Shown here: positions 24,965-32,393 of the stretch, one piece after another
Layout of the letters: every line of letters begins with the position of its first letter
Numbering within the stretch: the first letter of the stretch is position 1
Program-made: the position numbers and the translations under genes
Notes under the pieces: model-generated
Database searches by the model: none
Told to the model about the DNA's origin: nothing
Seen by the model: the letters and a program-made list of their open reading frames with translations, nothing else
Origin: Denitromonas ohlonensis
Lineage (GTDB): Bacteria > Pseudomonadota > Gammaproteobacteria > Burkholderiales > Rhodocyclaceae
DNA: 64,000 nt
Assembly (NCBI RefSeq): GCF_007625205.1
Contig: NZ_VMNI01000008.1
Coordinates: forward strand, 62,001 to 126,000
Reading direction: 5' to 3'

Positions 24965-26053
24965 ATGCTTGCTCAACTCGGTCTGTTCGTTCTTGGCCTC
25001 ATCGCCCTCATTGCCGGCGCCGAAGCACTTGTGCGGGGCGCCTCGCGCATGGCGCTGTCGTGGGGCATCTCGCCGCTGGTGATCGGCCTGACGGTGGTGG
25101 CCTTTGGCACCAGCGCGCCAGAAGTGGCGGTGTCGGTGGGGGCGGCGCTGGACGGCAACCCGGATCTGGCCATCGGCAACGTGCTGGGCAGCAACATCGC
25201 CAATATTCTGCTGATTCTGGGCATCTCGGCGCTGATCGTGCCGCTGGCGGTATCGGAGCAGATCATCCGCCAGGAGGTGCCGATCCTGATCGGTGTGTCG
25301 GCGCTGCTGGTGGGCCTGTCCTCCGACGGCACGCTGAGCCGTTTTGAAGCCGGCGTGCTGCTGTCGCTGGCGGTGGTGTACACCGTATTTCTGATTGTTC
25401 AGGCGCGGCGTGGCTCGGCCAAGGCAAACGAAGAAGCGCTGCACGAGCTGCCCGAAGCGGCGGGTTGGGACGCCTCGCGCCCCGCGCAGATCCTGCTGGT
25501 GCTGGGCGGCCTGGGGCTGCTGGTGCTGGGGGCGGACTGGCTGGTCGGCGCGGCCACGCATTTTGCGCGGGCCTTCGGCGTCAGCGATCTGGTGATCGGG
25601 CTCACCGTGGTGGCCATCGGCACCTCGATGCCGGAGATCGCCACCTCGATCATGGCCGCCCTGCGTGGCGAGCGCGACATTGCCGTGGGCAACGTGGTGG
25701 GCAGCAATCTGTTCAATATCCTCGGCTGCCTCGGCGCGGCGGGGCTGGTGTCGGCCAACGGTTTGCCGGTGTCGGAAGCGGCACGCAGCTTCGACATGTG
25801 GGTGATGCTGGCGGTGGCCTTCGCCTGCCTGCCGGTGTTCATCACCGGCCGTGAAATTGCGCGCTGGGAGGGTGTGGTGTTTTTGGGCTACTACATCGCC
25901 TACACCGCATTTCTGGTGCTCTCGGCGCAGCACCACGCCGCCGCGCCGATGCTCTCCTCGGCCATGCTGAGCTTCGTGATTCCGCTGACGGTGCTGACGC
26001 TGATCGTGAGCCTGTGGCGGCATCGGCGCACCGCCGCCGGCAAGGGCGCGTAG
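24965..26053 (+). CDS. CaCA-family calcium/sodium antiporter (YrbG-like)
   Basis: This 362-residue inner-membrane protein has the internal duplication of the Ca2+/cation antiporter superfamily. Alpha-repeat 1 has VIGLTVVAFGTSAPEVAVS (about 39-57) and GNVLGSNIANILLILG (about 74-89); alpha-repeat 2 has VIGLTVVAIGTSMPEIATS (about 211-229) and GNVVGSNLFNILGCLG (about 242-257). The Glu in each (S/T)xPE motif is the ion ligand known from the family. About ten membrane segments are visible, with a central cytoplasmic loop around 145-170. It is divergent from the C13 peptidase gene, with a 142-bp shared upstream region. The exchange direction is inferred from the family. Confidence 0.93.
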   Translation: MLAQLGLFVLGLIALIAGAEALVRGASRMALSWGISPLVIGLTVVAFGTSAPEVAVSVGAALDGNPDLAIGNVLGSNIANILLILGISALIVPLAVSEQIIRQEVPILIGVSALLVGLSSDGTLSRFEAGVLLSLAVVYTVFLIVQARRGSAKANEEALHELPEAAGWDASRPAQILLVLGGLGLLVLGADWLVGAATHFARAFGVSDLVIGLTVVAIGTSMPEIATSIMAALRGERDIAVGNVVGSNLFNILGCLGAAGLVSANGLPVSEAARSFDMWVMLAVAFACLPVFITGREIARWEGVVFLGYYIAYTAFLVLSAQHHAAAPMLSSAMLSFVIPLTVLTLIVSLWRHRRTAAGKGA

Positions 26054-26120
26054 CCGAGCGGGCGCGACGGCGGTAGAGTCGGGCGATACGCCCGTGGGCG
26101 CGGACTTTCAGGAGCACGGG

Positions 26121-26993
26121 ATGCGCGTCGGCATCATCGGCATTGGCAACATGGGCCTGGCCATGGCCCTCAATCTGAGCGAGCGGGGCGTCGCGCTGAC
26201 GGTGCGCGATCTGCGCCGCGGGCCGGAGACCATCGCCCACACCGCCGGCGCCGTCATCGCCACCAGCCCGGCGGCGCTGGCCGAGTCGGTGGATGTGGTC
26301 ATCACGGTGGTCGGCACCGGCGAGGAGACTCGCGAGGTCTTGCTCGGCGCCGATGGCGTGGCCACCGTCGACGGCGACGGCCGCGCGGTGCTGATCTGCA
26401 GCACCATCGCGCCAGACGATGTGGCGCACTGCGCCGAGCATTTGTCCCGCGCCGGCTGGAAGACGCTGGACGCGCCGATCTCCGGCGGCCCGGCACGCGC
26501 CCGGGCCGGCAGCATGAGCATGATGCTGGGCGGCGATCCGGAACTGATCGAATCGCTCACGCCGCTGCTGGCGCAACTGGCCGAGCCGCGCTTCGTGATC
26601 GGCCCCCACCCCGGCGACGGCGCCAAGGCCAAGCTGGTTAACAACCTGCTCGCGGCGATCAACCTGACCGCCGCCGGCGAAGCCTTTGCATTGGCCGAGC
26701 GGCTGGGCCTGAATCCCAAAACGGTGCTCGACGTGGTCTGCGCCAGCTCGGGCCAGTCGTGGATGGCGGCCGACCGCATGCCGCGCGCGCTCGACGGCGA
26801 CTTCGCCCCGCGCGCCCACGCCCGCATTCTGACCAAGGACATCGGCCTGGCGCTGGACTGCGCCCGCGCGGTCGATCAGCCGGCAACGCTGGGCGTGGCG
26901 GCGCAAGCCGTTTTGCAACGCACCTGCACGCTCGGATGGGCCGAGGAAGACGACGCCGCCGTGCTCAAGGCCTGCCGCCCAGGCAGCTCCTGA
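26121..26993 (+). CDS. NAD(P)-dependent beta-hydroxyacid dehydrogenase (3-hydroxyisobutyrate dehydrogenase / glyoxylate reductase type)
   Basis: This 290-residue enzyme has the N-terminal Rossmann motif GIIGIGNMG (4-12), the substrate-binding DAPISGGPARARAG segment (about 118-131) and GDGAKAKLVNNLL (about 164-176) with the catalytic Lys of the family. An all-helical C-terminal domain includes DIGLALD. The start at 26121 follows AGGAG at the normal distance; the longer frame from 26094 lacks a signal. The family reduces or oxidises short beta-hydroxy acids such as 3-hydroxyisobutyrate or tartronate semialdehyde. The neighbours do not identify the substrate, so no gene name is given. Confidence 0.88.
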   Translation: MRVGIIGIGNMGLAMALNLSERGVALTVRDLRRGPETIAHTAGAVIATSPAALAESVDVVITVVGTGEETREVLLGADGVATVDGDGRAVLICSTIAPDDVAHCAEHLSRAGWKTLDAPISGGPARARAGSMSMMLGGDPELIESLTPLLAQLAEPRFVIGPHPGDGAKAKLVNNLLAAINLTAAGEAFALAERLGLNPKTVLDVVCASSGQSWMAADRMPRALDGDFAPRAHARILTKDIGLALDCARAVDQPATLGVAAQAVLQRTCTLGWAEEDDAAVLKACRPGSS

Positions 26994-27038
26994 GCCTCGC
27001 TCGTCGGCCCGGATTTCAGTTTTTTCAGCGCCTTGTCG

Positions 27039-27044
27039 TATACT
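27039..27044 (+). promoter_or_regulatory. -10 element for the riboswitch-ahcY transcript
   Basis: TATACT lies about 12 bases before the riboswitch aptamer, so transcription would start just at its 5' end. A -35 is weak (TTTCAG-like near 27014-27019). Confidence 0.5.
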
Positions 27045-27054
27045 GGCTGCCTTT

Positions 27055-27148
27055 TCCGAGGAGCGCTGCGAGGTCGTCAGGTTGCCCTGACCGACGCCCC
27101 AGGCTCGGAAGCCGCAGCAACACGCGGTGAGAACCAACGGCGCTCACG
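27055..27148 (+). ncRNA. S-adenosylhomocysteine (SAH) riboswitch
   Basis: The conserved layout is present. CCGAG (27056-27060) pairs with CTCGG (27104-27108) as P1, the core GAGCGCTGCGA runs from 27061, and a variable hairpin GTCAGGTTGCCCTGAC follows. CCCCAGGCTCGG closes P1, and the downstream AACGGCGCTCAC (27136-27147) forms the pseudoknot with GAGCGC. SAH riboswitches turn expression on when SAH accumulates and are known upstream of ahcY, metH and metF in beta- and gamma-proteobacteria. Here it precedes ahcY by about 87 bases. Confidence 0.95.
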
Positions 27149-27234
27149 ACATCAACCCGTGCCGGGCACGGGAGGTGCGTGAGCCGGCCACGGTGCCGTA
27201 CCGCCTCCCCCCGGTCATAGCCAGGAGTTCTTTG

Positions 27235-28644
27235 ATGAACGCTGTGACTGACTTCAACGATTACGTAATTGCCGACATCTCCCAGGCCGCCTTTGGCCGC
27301 CGCGAGATGAACATTGCTGAAACCGAAATGCCGGGCCTGATGGCGATCCGCGAGGAATTCGCCAAGACCCAGCCGCTCAAGGGCGCGCGCATTACCGGTT
27401 CGCTACACATGACCATCCAGACCGCGGTGCTGATCGAGACGCTGACCGCGCTGGGCGCCGAAGTGCGCTGGGCCTCGTGCAACATCTTCTCGACGCAAGA
27501 CCACGCCGCCGCGGCCATCGCCGCCTCGGGCGTGCCGGTGTTTGCGGTCAAGGGCGAAACGCTGACCGACTACTGGGACTACACCCACCGCATCTTCGAG
27601 TGGGCCGATGGCGGCTACTCGAACATGATTCTCGACGACGGCGGCGATGCCACGCTGCTGCTGCATCTGGGTGCCCGCGCCGAGAAGGATCTGTCGGTGC
27701 TGAACAAGCCGACCTCCGAAGAAGAGACCATTCTGTACGCCGCCATCCGCGCCAAGCTGGCCACCGACCCGAGCTGGTACTCGACCCGCCTTGAGAAGAT
27801 CCTGGGCGTGACCGAAGAAACCACCACCGGCGTGCACCGCCTGTACCAGATGCACCAGCGCGGCGAACTCAAGTTCCCGGCCATCAACGTGAACGATTCG
27901 GTGACCAAGTCGAAGTTCGACAACCTGTATGGCTGCCGCGAGTCGCTGGTGGACGGCATCAAGCGCGCCACCGACGTGATGATCGCCGGCAAGATCGCCG
28001 TGGTCGCCGGCTATGGCGACGTGGGCAAGGGCTCAGCCCAGGCGCTGCGCGCGCTGTCGGCGCAGGTGTGGATCACCGAAATCGACCCGATCTGCGCACT
28101 GCAAGCCGCGATGGAAGGCTACCGCGTGGTCACCATGGACTACGCCGCCAGCCATGGCGACATCTTCGTGACCACCACCGGCAACTTCCACGTGATCACC
28201 CACGACCACATGGCCGCCATGAAAGACCAGGCCATCGTCTGCAACATCGGCCACTTCGACAACGAAATCGAAGTCGCCGCGCTCGAAAAGTACGAGTGGG
28301 AAGAGATCAAGCCGCAGGTCGATCACATCATTTTCCCGGACGGCAAACGCATCATCCTGCTGGCCAAGGGCCGACTGGTGAACCTGGGCTGCGGCACGGG
28401 CCACCCGAGCTATGTGATGAGCTCGTCCTTCGCCAACCAGACCATCGCGCAGATCGAGCTTTACAGCCGCACGGCGGAGTATCCTGTGGGCGTGTACACG
28501 CTGCCCAAGCACCTGGATGAGAAGGTTGCCCGTCTGCAGCTCAAGAAGCTGGCCGTCACGCTCACCGAGCTGACCGACGAGCAGGCCGACTACATCGGCG
28601 TGCCCAAGGCTGGCCCGTACAAGCCGGAACACTATCGTTATTGA
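27235..28644 (+). CDS. ahcY: Adenosylhomocysteinase (S-adenosyl-L-homocysteine hydrolase)
   Basis: The 469-residue enzyme hydrolyses S-adenosylhomocysteine to homocysteine and adenosine with tightly bound NAD+, relieving product inhibition of methyltransferases. Family hallmarks are near-continuous: [16 protein letters not shown] (about 55-70), [15 protein letters not shown] (about 81-95), [30 protein letters not shown] (about 222-242), the NAD-binding [13 protein letters not shown] (about 261-273) and NIGHFDNEI, ending in KPEHYRY. The ATG at 27235 follows CAGGAG by seven bases; the longer open frame runs through the riboswitch and is not used. Control is by the SAH riboswitch. Confidence 0.98.
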   Translation: MNAVTDFNDYVIADISQAAFGRREMNIAETEMPGLMAIREEFAKTQPLKGARITGSLHMTIQTAVLIETLTALGAEVRWASCNIFSTQDHAAAAIAASGVPVFAVKGETLTDYWDYTHRIFEWADGGYSNMILDDGGDATLLLHLGARAEKDLSVLNKPTSEEETILYAAIRAKLATDPSWYSTRLEKILGVTEETTTGVHRLYQMHQRGELKFPAINVNDSVTKSKFDNLYGCRESLVDGIKRATDVMIAGKIAVVAGYGDVGKGSAQALRALSAQVWITEIDPICALQAAMEGYRVVTMDYAASHGDIFVTTTGNFHVITHDHMAAMKDQAIVCNIGHFDNEIEVAALEKYEWEEIKPQVDHIIFPDGKRIILLAKGRLVNLGCGTGHPSYVMSSSFANQTIAQIELYSRTAEYPVGVYTLPKHLDEKVARLQLKKLAVTLTELTDEQADYIGVPKAGPYKPEHYRY

Positions 28645-28654
28645 TTGAAGCAAC

Positions 28655-28696
28655 GGCCCCCGACTGCCAACTCTGCGCCCGCAGGCAGTCGGGGCC
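28655..28696 (+). terminator. Strong hairpin after ahcY
   Basis: GGCCCCCGACTGCC (from 28655) pairs with GGCAGTCGGGGCC (28684-28696) around a 15-base loop. There is no T-run after it, so it may be an mRNA-stabilising or attenuating structure rather than a full terminator. The next gene's ribosome-binding site starts eight bases later. Confidence 0.6.
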
Positions 28697-28716
28697 ATTC
28701 ACGCAGGAGACACCGC

Positions 28717-29373
28717 ATGACTCGTCCTTGGGTGCGCCAGACTCGGCCAGACGACATTCCCGCCTTGATCGAGCTTCAAGCCCGCGTTTACCCCTCGATT
28801 CCGCCCTGGAGTCGCCGCAAGCTGCGCGAGCAGCTCGAGGTGTTTCCACAAGGTCAGGTGGTGGCCGAATCCGACAGCGGCATTGTTGGCTGCGCCAGTT
28901 CCATGATCGTGCTGTGGGACGACTGGGCTGAATCGCATACCTGGAAAGAAATCACCGGTGCCGGCACCTTTGAGCACCACGACCCCGAGGGCAAGACGCT
29001 CTATGGCGCCGAGGTGTTTGTGGCCCCCGAGATGCAAGGCAGTGGCGTTGGTCATCTGCTGTACGAAGCGCGACGCACGCTGTGCCGTGCCATGAATCTG
29101 CGACGCATCATCGCCTGCGGCCGGCTGCCCGGCTACCACCGCTACGCCGATGAAATGAGTGCCGAGTTCTATGCGCAAAAAGTCGTGTGGGGTGACCTGC
29201 GCGACCAGGTGCTGAGCTTTCAGATCAAGGAAGGCTTCAGCTATTGCGGCGTAATTGAAGGCTACATCCCCGAAGACGAACAGTCGCACGGCTGCGCCTC
29301 GGTGATCGTCTGGCTCAATCGCGACTACGATCCGACGCGACCCACCACCATCCCCGAGGAGATTGCCCTGTGA
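28717..29373 (+). CDS. GNAT-family N-acetyltransferase, coupled to a nitrilase-family gene
   Basis: This is a 218-residue GNAT-fold protein. TRPDDIPALIELQARVYP marks the first strand and helix, and FVAPEMQGSGVGHLLYEARR (about 105-124) is the acetyl-CoA-binding motif A (Q/R-x-x-G-x-G). The ATG at 28717 has CAGGAGA seven bases upstream. Its stop overlaps the next gene's GTG start (GTGA). In many bacteria a close homologue is fused in one chain with a carbon-nitrogen hydrolase, so this is likely the split form of the same unit. The physiological substrate is not known. Confidence 0.85.
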   Translation: MTRPWVRQTRPDDIPALIELQARVYPSIPPWSRRKLREQLEVFPQGQVVAESDSGIVGCASSMIVLWDDWAESHTWKEITGAGTFEHHDPEGKTLYGAEVFVAPEMQGSGVGHLLYEARRTLCRAMNLRRIIACGRLPGYHRYADEMSAEFYAQKVVWGDLRDQVLSFQIKEGFSYCGVIEGYIPEDEQSHGCASVIVWLNRDYDPTRPTTIPEEIAL

Positions 29374-30245
29374 TCGTTCGCATTGCGGCTGTTCAATACC
29401 TGCTGCGTCAGATCCACGACTGGTCGGGCTTCGAAAACCAGGTGCGCTTCATCATGAAAGCCGCCGGCGACTACAAACCGCAGTTCGTGCTGCTGCCCGA
29501 GATCTTCACCACCCAGCTGCTGTCCTTCATGGACACCACCGATGTGCGTGACGCCGTGCGCAACATGAACGACTACACCAAGCGCTACAAGGATCTGATG
29601 CAGGAGCTGGCCGCACAGTGGAACGTGCACCTCATCGGCGGCAGCCACCCCACGCTGACCGAAGACGGCCGCCTGCTCAATACCGCTTACTACTTCACCC
29701 CCACCGGCGAAATCTACGAGCAGGACAAGATCCACCGCACCCGCTGGGAGCGCGAGAAGTGGAACACCGACGCCGGCGACCAGCTGCGCCTGTTCGACAC
29801 CCCCTTCGGCAAGATCGCCATCCTGATCTGCTATGACATCGAGTTTCCCGAGCTCGCCCGCATGGTCTGCGAGGCCGGTGCCGACATCCTCTTCGTGCCC
29901 TCCTGCACCGATGACCGCCAGGGCTTCCTGCGCGTACGCTACTGCTGCCACGCCCGCGCCATCGAAAATCAGGTCTTCGTGGTCATGACCAGCACCGTCG
30001 GCAACCTCGCCGTCGAAGGCCTCGGCCTGCACTACGGCCAGGCCAGCATCATCACCCCCTCGGACTTCGCCTTTGCGCGCGACGGCATCGCCGCCGAAGG
30101 CACCGCCAACATCGAGCAGATCGTGGTCGCCGACGTCGACCTGGCCGATCTGGAGAGCAACCGTCTCAGCGGCACCACCATCCCGCTCTACGACAAGCGC
30201 AAAGACGTCTACGAACACCCGGTCGAAGTCATCAAGGTCAAGTAA
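29370..30245 (+). CDS. Carbon-nitrogen hydrolase (nitrilase superfamily), partner of the GNAT protein
   Basis: This 291-residue enzyme has the Glu-Lys-Cys triad of the nitrilase superfamily: E in LLPEIFTTQ (about 42-50), K in YEQDKIHRTRWE (about 116-127) and C in ILICYDIEFPEL (about 151-162). The superfamily hydrolyses amides, N-carbamoyl compounds or nitriles. The GTG start at 29370 overlaps the preceding stop by four bases, implying translational coupling with the acetyltransferase. The pair corresponds to fused GNAT/hydrolase proteins elsewhere. Amidase or omega-amidase activity is a family-level inference; no substrate is evident. Confidence 0.9.
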   Translation: MIVRIAAVQYLLRQIHDWSGFENQVRFIMKAAGDYKPQFVLLPEIFTTQLLSFMDTTDVRDAVRNMNDYTKRYKDLMQELAAQWNVHLIGGSHPTLTEDGRLLNTAYYFTPTGEIYEQDKIHRTRWEREKWNTDAGDQLRLFDTPFGKIAILICYDIEFPELARMVCEAGADILFVPSCTDDRQGFLRVRYCCHARAIENQVFVVMTSTVGNLAVEGLGLHYGQASIITPSDFAFARDGIAAEGTANIEQIVVADVDLADLESNRLSGTTIPLYDKRKDVYEHPVEVIKVK

Positions 30246-30268
30246 ATGAGCACACGCCGGGCGCGCCC

Positions 30269-31114
30269 GTGAAGTCCTTCCACCGCCGTACCGCCCGCCC
30301 GGCGCCGACCCCCACGGTCGACGCTGCGCCGGCGGTCGACCGGCACGGGTTGCAACGGGTCGACAGCCTGCTCGTCGCCCGCGGCCTCGCCCCCTCGCGC
30401 ACCACCGCACAGCGCATGATCGCCGCCGGCCGGGTGCGCCTCGGCGATCAAACCATCAGCAAAGCCTCGCTCGCGCTCGACGAAGACGCGCCACTGCTGG
30501 TCGTCCCCGACGCCGAGGATCGCTACGTCTCGCGCGGTGGGCTCAAGCTGGCCGGCGCCATGGCGCACTGCCACGGGTCGGCCCACGGCCTCACGGTGCT
30601 CGACGTTGGTCAGTCCACCGGCGGCTTCACCGACTGCCTGCTGCAATCGGGCGCCAGCCGCGTGGTGGGTGTCGAAGTCGGTCATGACCAACTGCACTCC
30701 TCGCTGCATGACGAGCCGCGCATCACCTGCCTCGAAGGCCTCAACGCCCGCGACCTGACCCCCGCCGCCCTCGGCGAGGCCTGGCCCGAGGGCGGCTTCG
30801 ACCTGCTGGTGTGCGACGCCAGCTTCATCTCGCTCACCCTGTTGATCCCGCGCTGGCCGGCGCTGCTGCGCCCCGGCGGCCGCGTGCTGGCGCTGGTCAA
30901 ACCGCAATTCGAAGTCGGCCGCGAGGGTCTCGCCAAAGGCGGCATCGTGCGCGACCACAGCCTCTACGCCGGCGTCGAAACCCGCATCCGCGCTGCCGCC
31001 GAAGCCGCCGGCCTCACCGTCGATGACTACTTCGACAGCCCGATCACCGGCGGCGACGGCAACCGCGAATTCTTCCTCGCCGCCCATCTCAACGAACTGA
31101 CAGACGACGCATGA
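30269..31114 (+). CDS. tlyA: TlyA-family rRNA (cytidine-2'-O)-methyltransferase
   Basis: This 281-residue protein has an N-terminal S4 RNA-binding domain (about 28-85; VDSLLVARGLAPSRTTAQRM and AAGRVRLGD) and a FtsJ/RrmJ-type methyltransferase domain. Features seen are YVSRGGLKLAGAM (about 88-100), the SAM-binding LDVGQSTGGFTDCLLQSGA (about 111-129; the usual DVGASTGG has Gln for Ala), LVCDASFISLT and LALVKPQFEVG, ending in GNREFFLAA. TlyA methylates C1409 of 16S and/or C1920 of 23S rRNA in characterised species. The start is a GTG at 30269; an ATG at 30246 closes after eight codons. The stop overlaps the metF start (ATGA). Confidence 0.92.
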   Translation: MKSFHRRTARPAPTPTVDAAPAVDRHGLQRVDSLLVARGLAPSRTTAQRMIAAGRVRLGDQTISKASLALDEDAPLLVVPDAEDRYVSRGGLKLAGAMAHCHGSAHGLTVLDVGQSTGGFTDCLLQSGASRVVGVEVGHDQLHSSLHDEPRITCLEGLNARDLTPAALGEAWPEGGFDLLVCDASFISLTLLIPRWPALLRPGGRVLALVKPQFEVGREGLAKGGIVRDHSLYAGVETRIRAAAEAAGLTVDDYFDSPITGGDGNREFFLAAHLNELTDDA

Positions 31115-31947
31115 ACCCGACACCTTTCTCCATCGAATTCTTCCCGCCGCAAACCCCGGCCGGCGTCGACAAACTGCGCGGCACCCGCGCCCAGCTCGCC
31201 CAGCTGCAGCCGGAGTTCTTCTCCGTCACCTACGGCGCGGGCGGCTCGACGCAAGAGCGCACCTTCGAAACCGTGTTCGAGATCCAGGCCGAGGGCCTCG
31301 CCGCCGCACCGCACCTGTCCTGCGTCGGCGCCACCGGTGACAGCATCCGCGACATTCTCAAGCGCTATCAGGACAAGGGCATCCGGCGCATCGTCGCCCT
31401 GCGCGGCGACCTGCCCTCCGGCGCGGTCGAAGCCGGCGAGCTGCGCTACGCCAACGAACTGGTCGAATTCATCCGCCGCGAAACCGGCGACTGGTTCAGC
31501 ATCGAAGTGGCCGCCTACCCCGAATACCACCCCCAGGCGCGCACCGCCCAGTCCGACCTCGCCGCCTTCAAGCGCAAGGTCGACGCCGGCGCCAACTCGG
31601 CCATCACCCAGTATTTCTACAACCTCGACGCCTACCTGCACTTCCGCGACGAATGCGTCGCCATGGGCATCGAGATCCCCATCGTGCCCGGCATCATGCC
31701 CATCGTCAGCTTCTCCAAACTCGCCCGCTTCTCCGACGCCTGCGGCGCCGAGATCCCGCGCTGGATGCGCCGCAAGTTCGAGAGCTACGGCGACGACACC
31801 GACTCGATCAAAGCCTTCGGCCTCGATGTGGTCACCGACCTGACGGCGCGGCTGATCGAAGAAGGCGCGCCCGGCCTGCACTTCTACTGCATGAACATGG
31901 CCGGCCCGACCAGCACCATCGTCGAGCGCCTCGGCCTGAAAGCCTGA
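31111..31947 (+). CDS. metF: 5,10-methylenetetrahydrofolate reductase
   Basis: The 278-residue flavoenzyme reduces methylene-THF to methyl-THF, the methyl donor for methionine synthesis. Visible family motifs are FSIEFFPPQTPAG (5-17, with the catalytic Glu), FFSVTYGAGGSTQERT (about 34-49), HLSCVGAT, RIVALRGDLP (about 92-101), AAYPEYHP (about 132-139), FKRKVDAGANSAITQYFYN (about 150-168, FAD and folate contacts) and PGIMPI. Its ATG overlaps the tlyA stop by four bases, so the two are coupled. It lies 2.5 kb from ahcY and both enzymes act in the methyl cycle. Confidence 0.96.
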   Translation: MNPTPFSIEFFPPQTPAGVDKLRGTRAQLAQLQPEFFSVTYGAGGSTQERTFETVFEIQAEGLAAAPHLSCVGATGDSIRDILKRYQDKGIRRIVALRGDLPSGAVEAGELRYANELVEFIRRETGDWFSIEVAAYPEYHPQARTAQSDLAAFKRKVDAGANSAITQYFYNLDAYLHFRDECVAMGIEIPIVPGIMPIVSFSKLARFSDACGAEIPRWMRRKFESYGDDTDSIKAFGLDVVTDLTARLIEEGAPGLHFYCMNMAGPTSTIVERLGLKA

Positions 31948-31960
31948 CCCGCCGCCCGCC

Positions 31961-32317
31961 ATGCCCCGCAAGCCGCCCCCCGAGATCGTCACCCACGCGC
32001 AAGAGCTGTTCGCGCCGCTGGGCTCGATCCGGGTCAAACCCATGTTCGGCGGCTGGGGCTTTTATCTCGACGAGCTGTTCTTCGCCCTCGAGGCCTGGGA
32101 CACGCTCTATCTGAAAGCCGACACGCAAAGCGAACAAGCCTTTGCCGACGCCGGCTGCCAGCGCTTCATCTACACACAAGCGGACGGCAAAACCTTCTCG
32201 ATGGGTTACTGGACCGCCCCCGACGAAGCCCTCGACAGCCCGGCGGCGATGGCTCCCTGGGCCCGTCTGGCCATCGACTGTGCCCTGCGCAACCGAAAAC
32301 CGAAGAAGCCCCGCTGA
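31961..32317 (+). CDS. TfoX N-terminal-domain family protein
   Basis: This 118-residue protein matches the TfoX/Sxy N-terminal domain: a first helix, RVKPMFGGWGFYLDELFFALE (about 25-45), then LYLKAD, FIYTQADGKTFSMGYW (about 69-84) and a C-terminal helix with a basic RKPKKPR tail. The full Sxy protein promotes competence gene expression with CRP, but stand-alone N-terminal domains are common and their role is unclear. It starts 13 bases after metF and is probably part of the same transcript. No TfoX C-terminal domain is present. Confidence 0.85.
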   Translation: MPRKPPPEIVTHAQELFAPLGSIRVKPMFGGWGFYLDELFFALEAWDTLYLKADTQSEQAFADAGCQRFIYTQADGKTFSMGYWTAPDEALDSPAAMAPWARLAIDCALRNRKPKKPR

Positions 32318-32393
32318 TCCTCCGGCATCTTCCGGCAATTCCAAACGTCATAATTTATGTAAAATGAGTGCCCGCTGATCTCAGGGCGCTCAC

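Noticed and set aside
24917-26023. Minus-strand frame opposite the antiporter gene
   Set aside because: Shadow of a membrane protein gene; the plus strand carries the duplicated CaCA motifs.
25842-27137. Minus-strand frame opposite the hydroxyacid dehydrogenase
   Set aside because: No domain features, and it runs through the SAH riboswitch promoter region.
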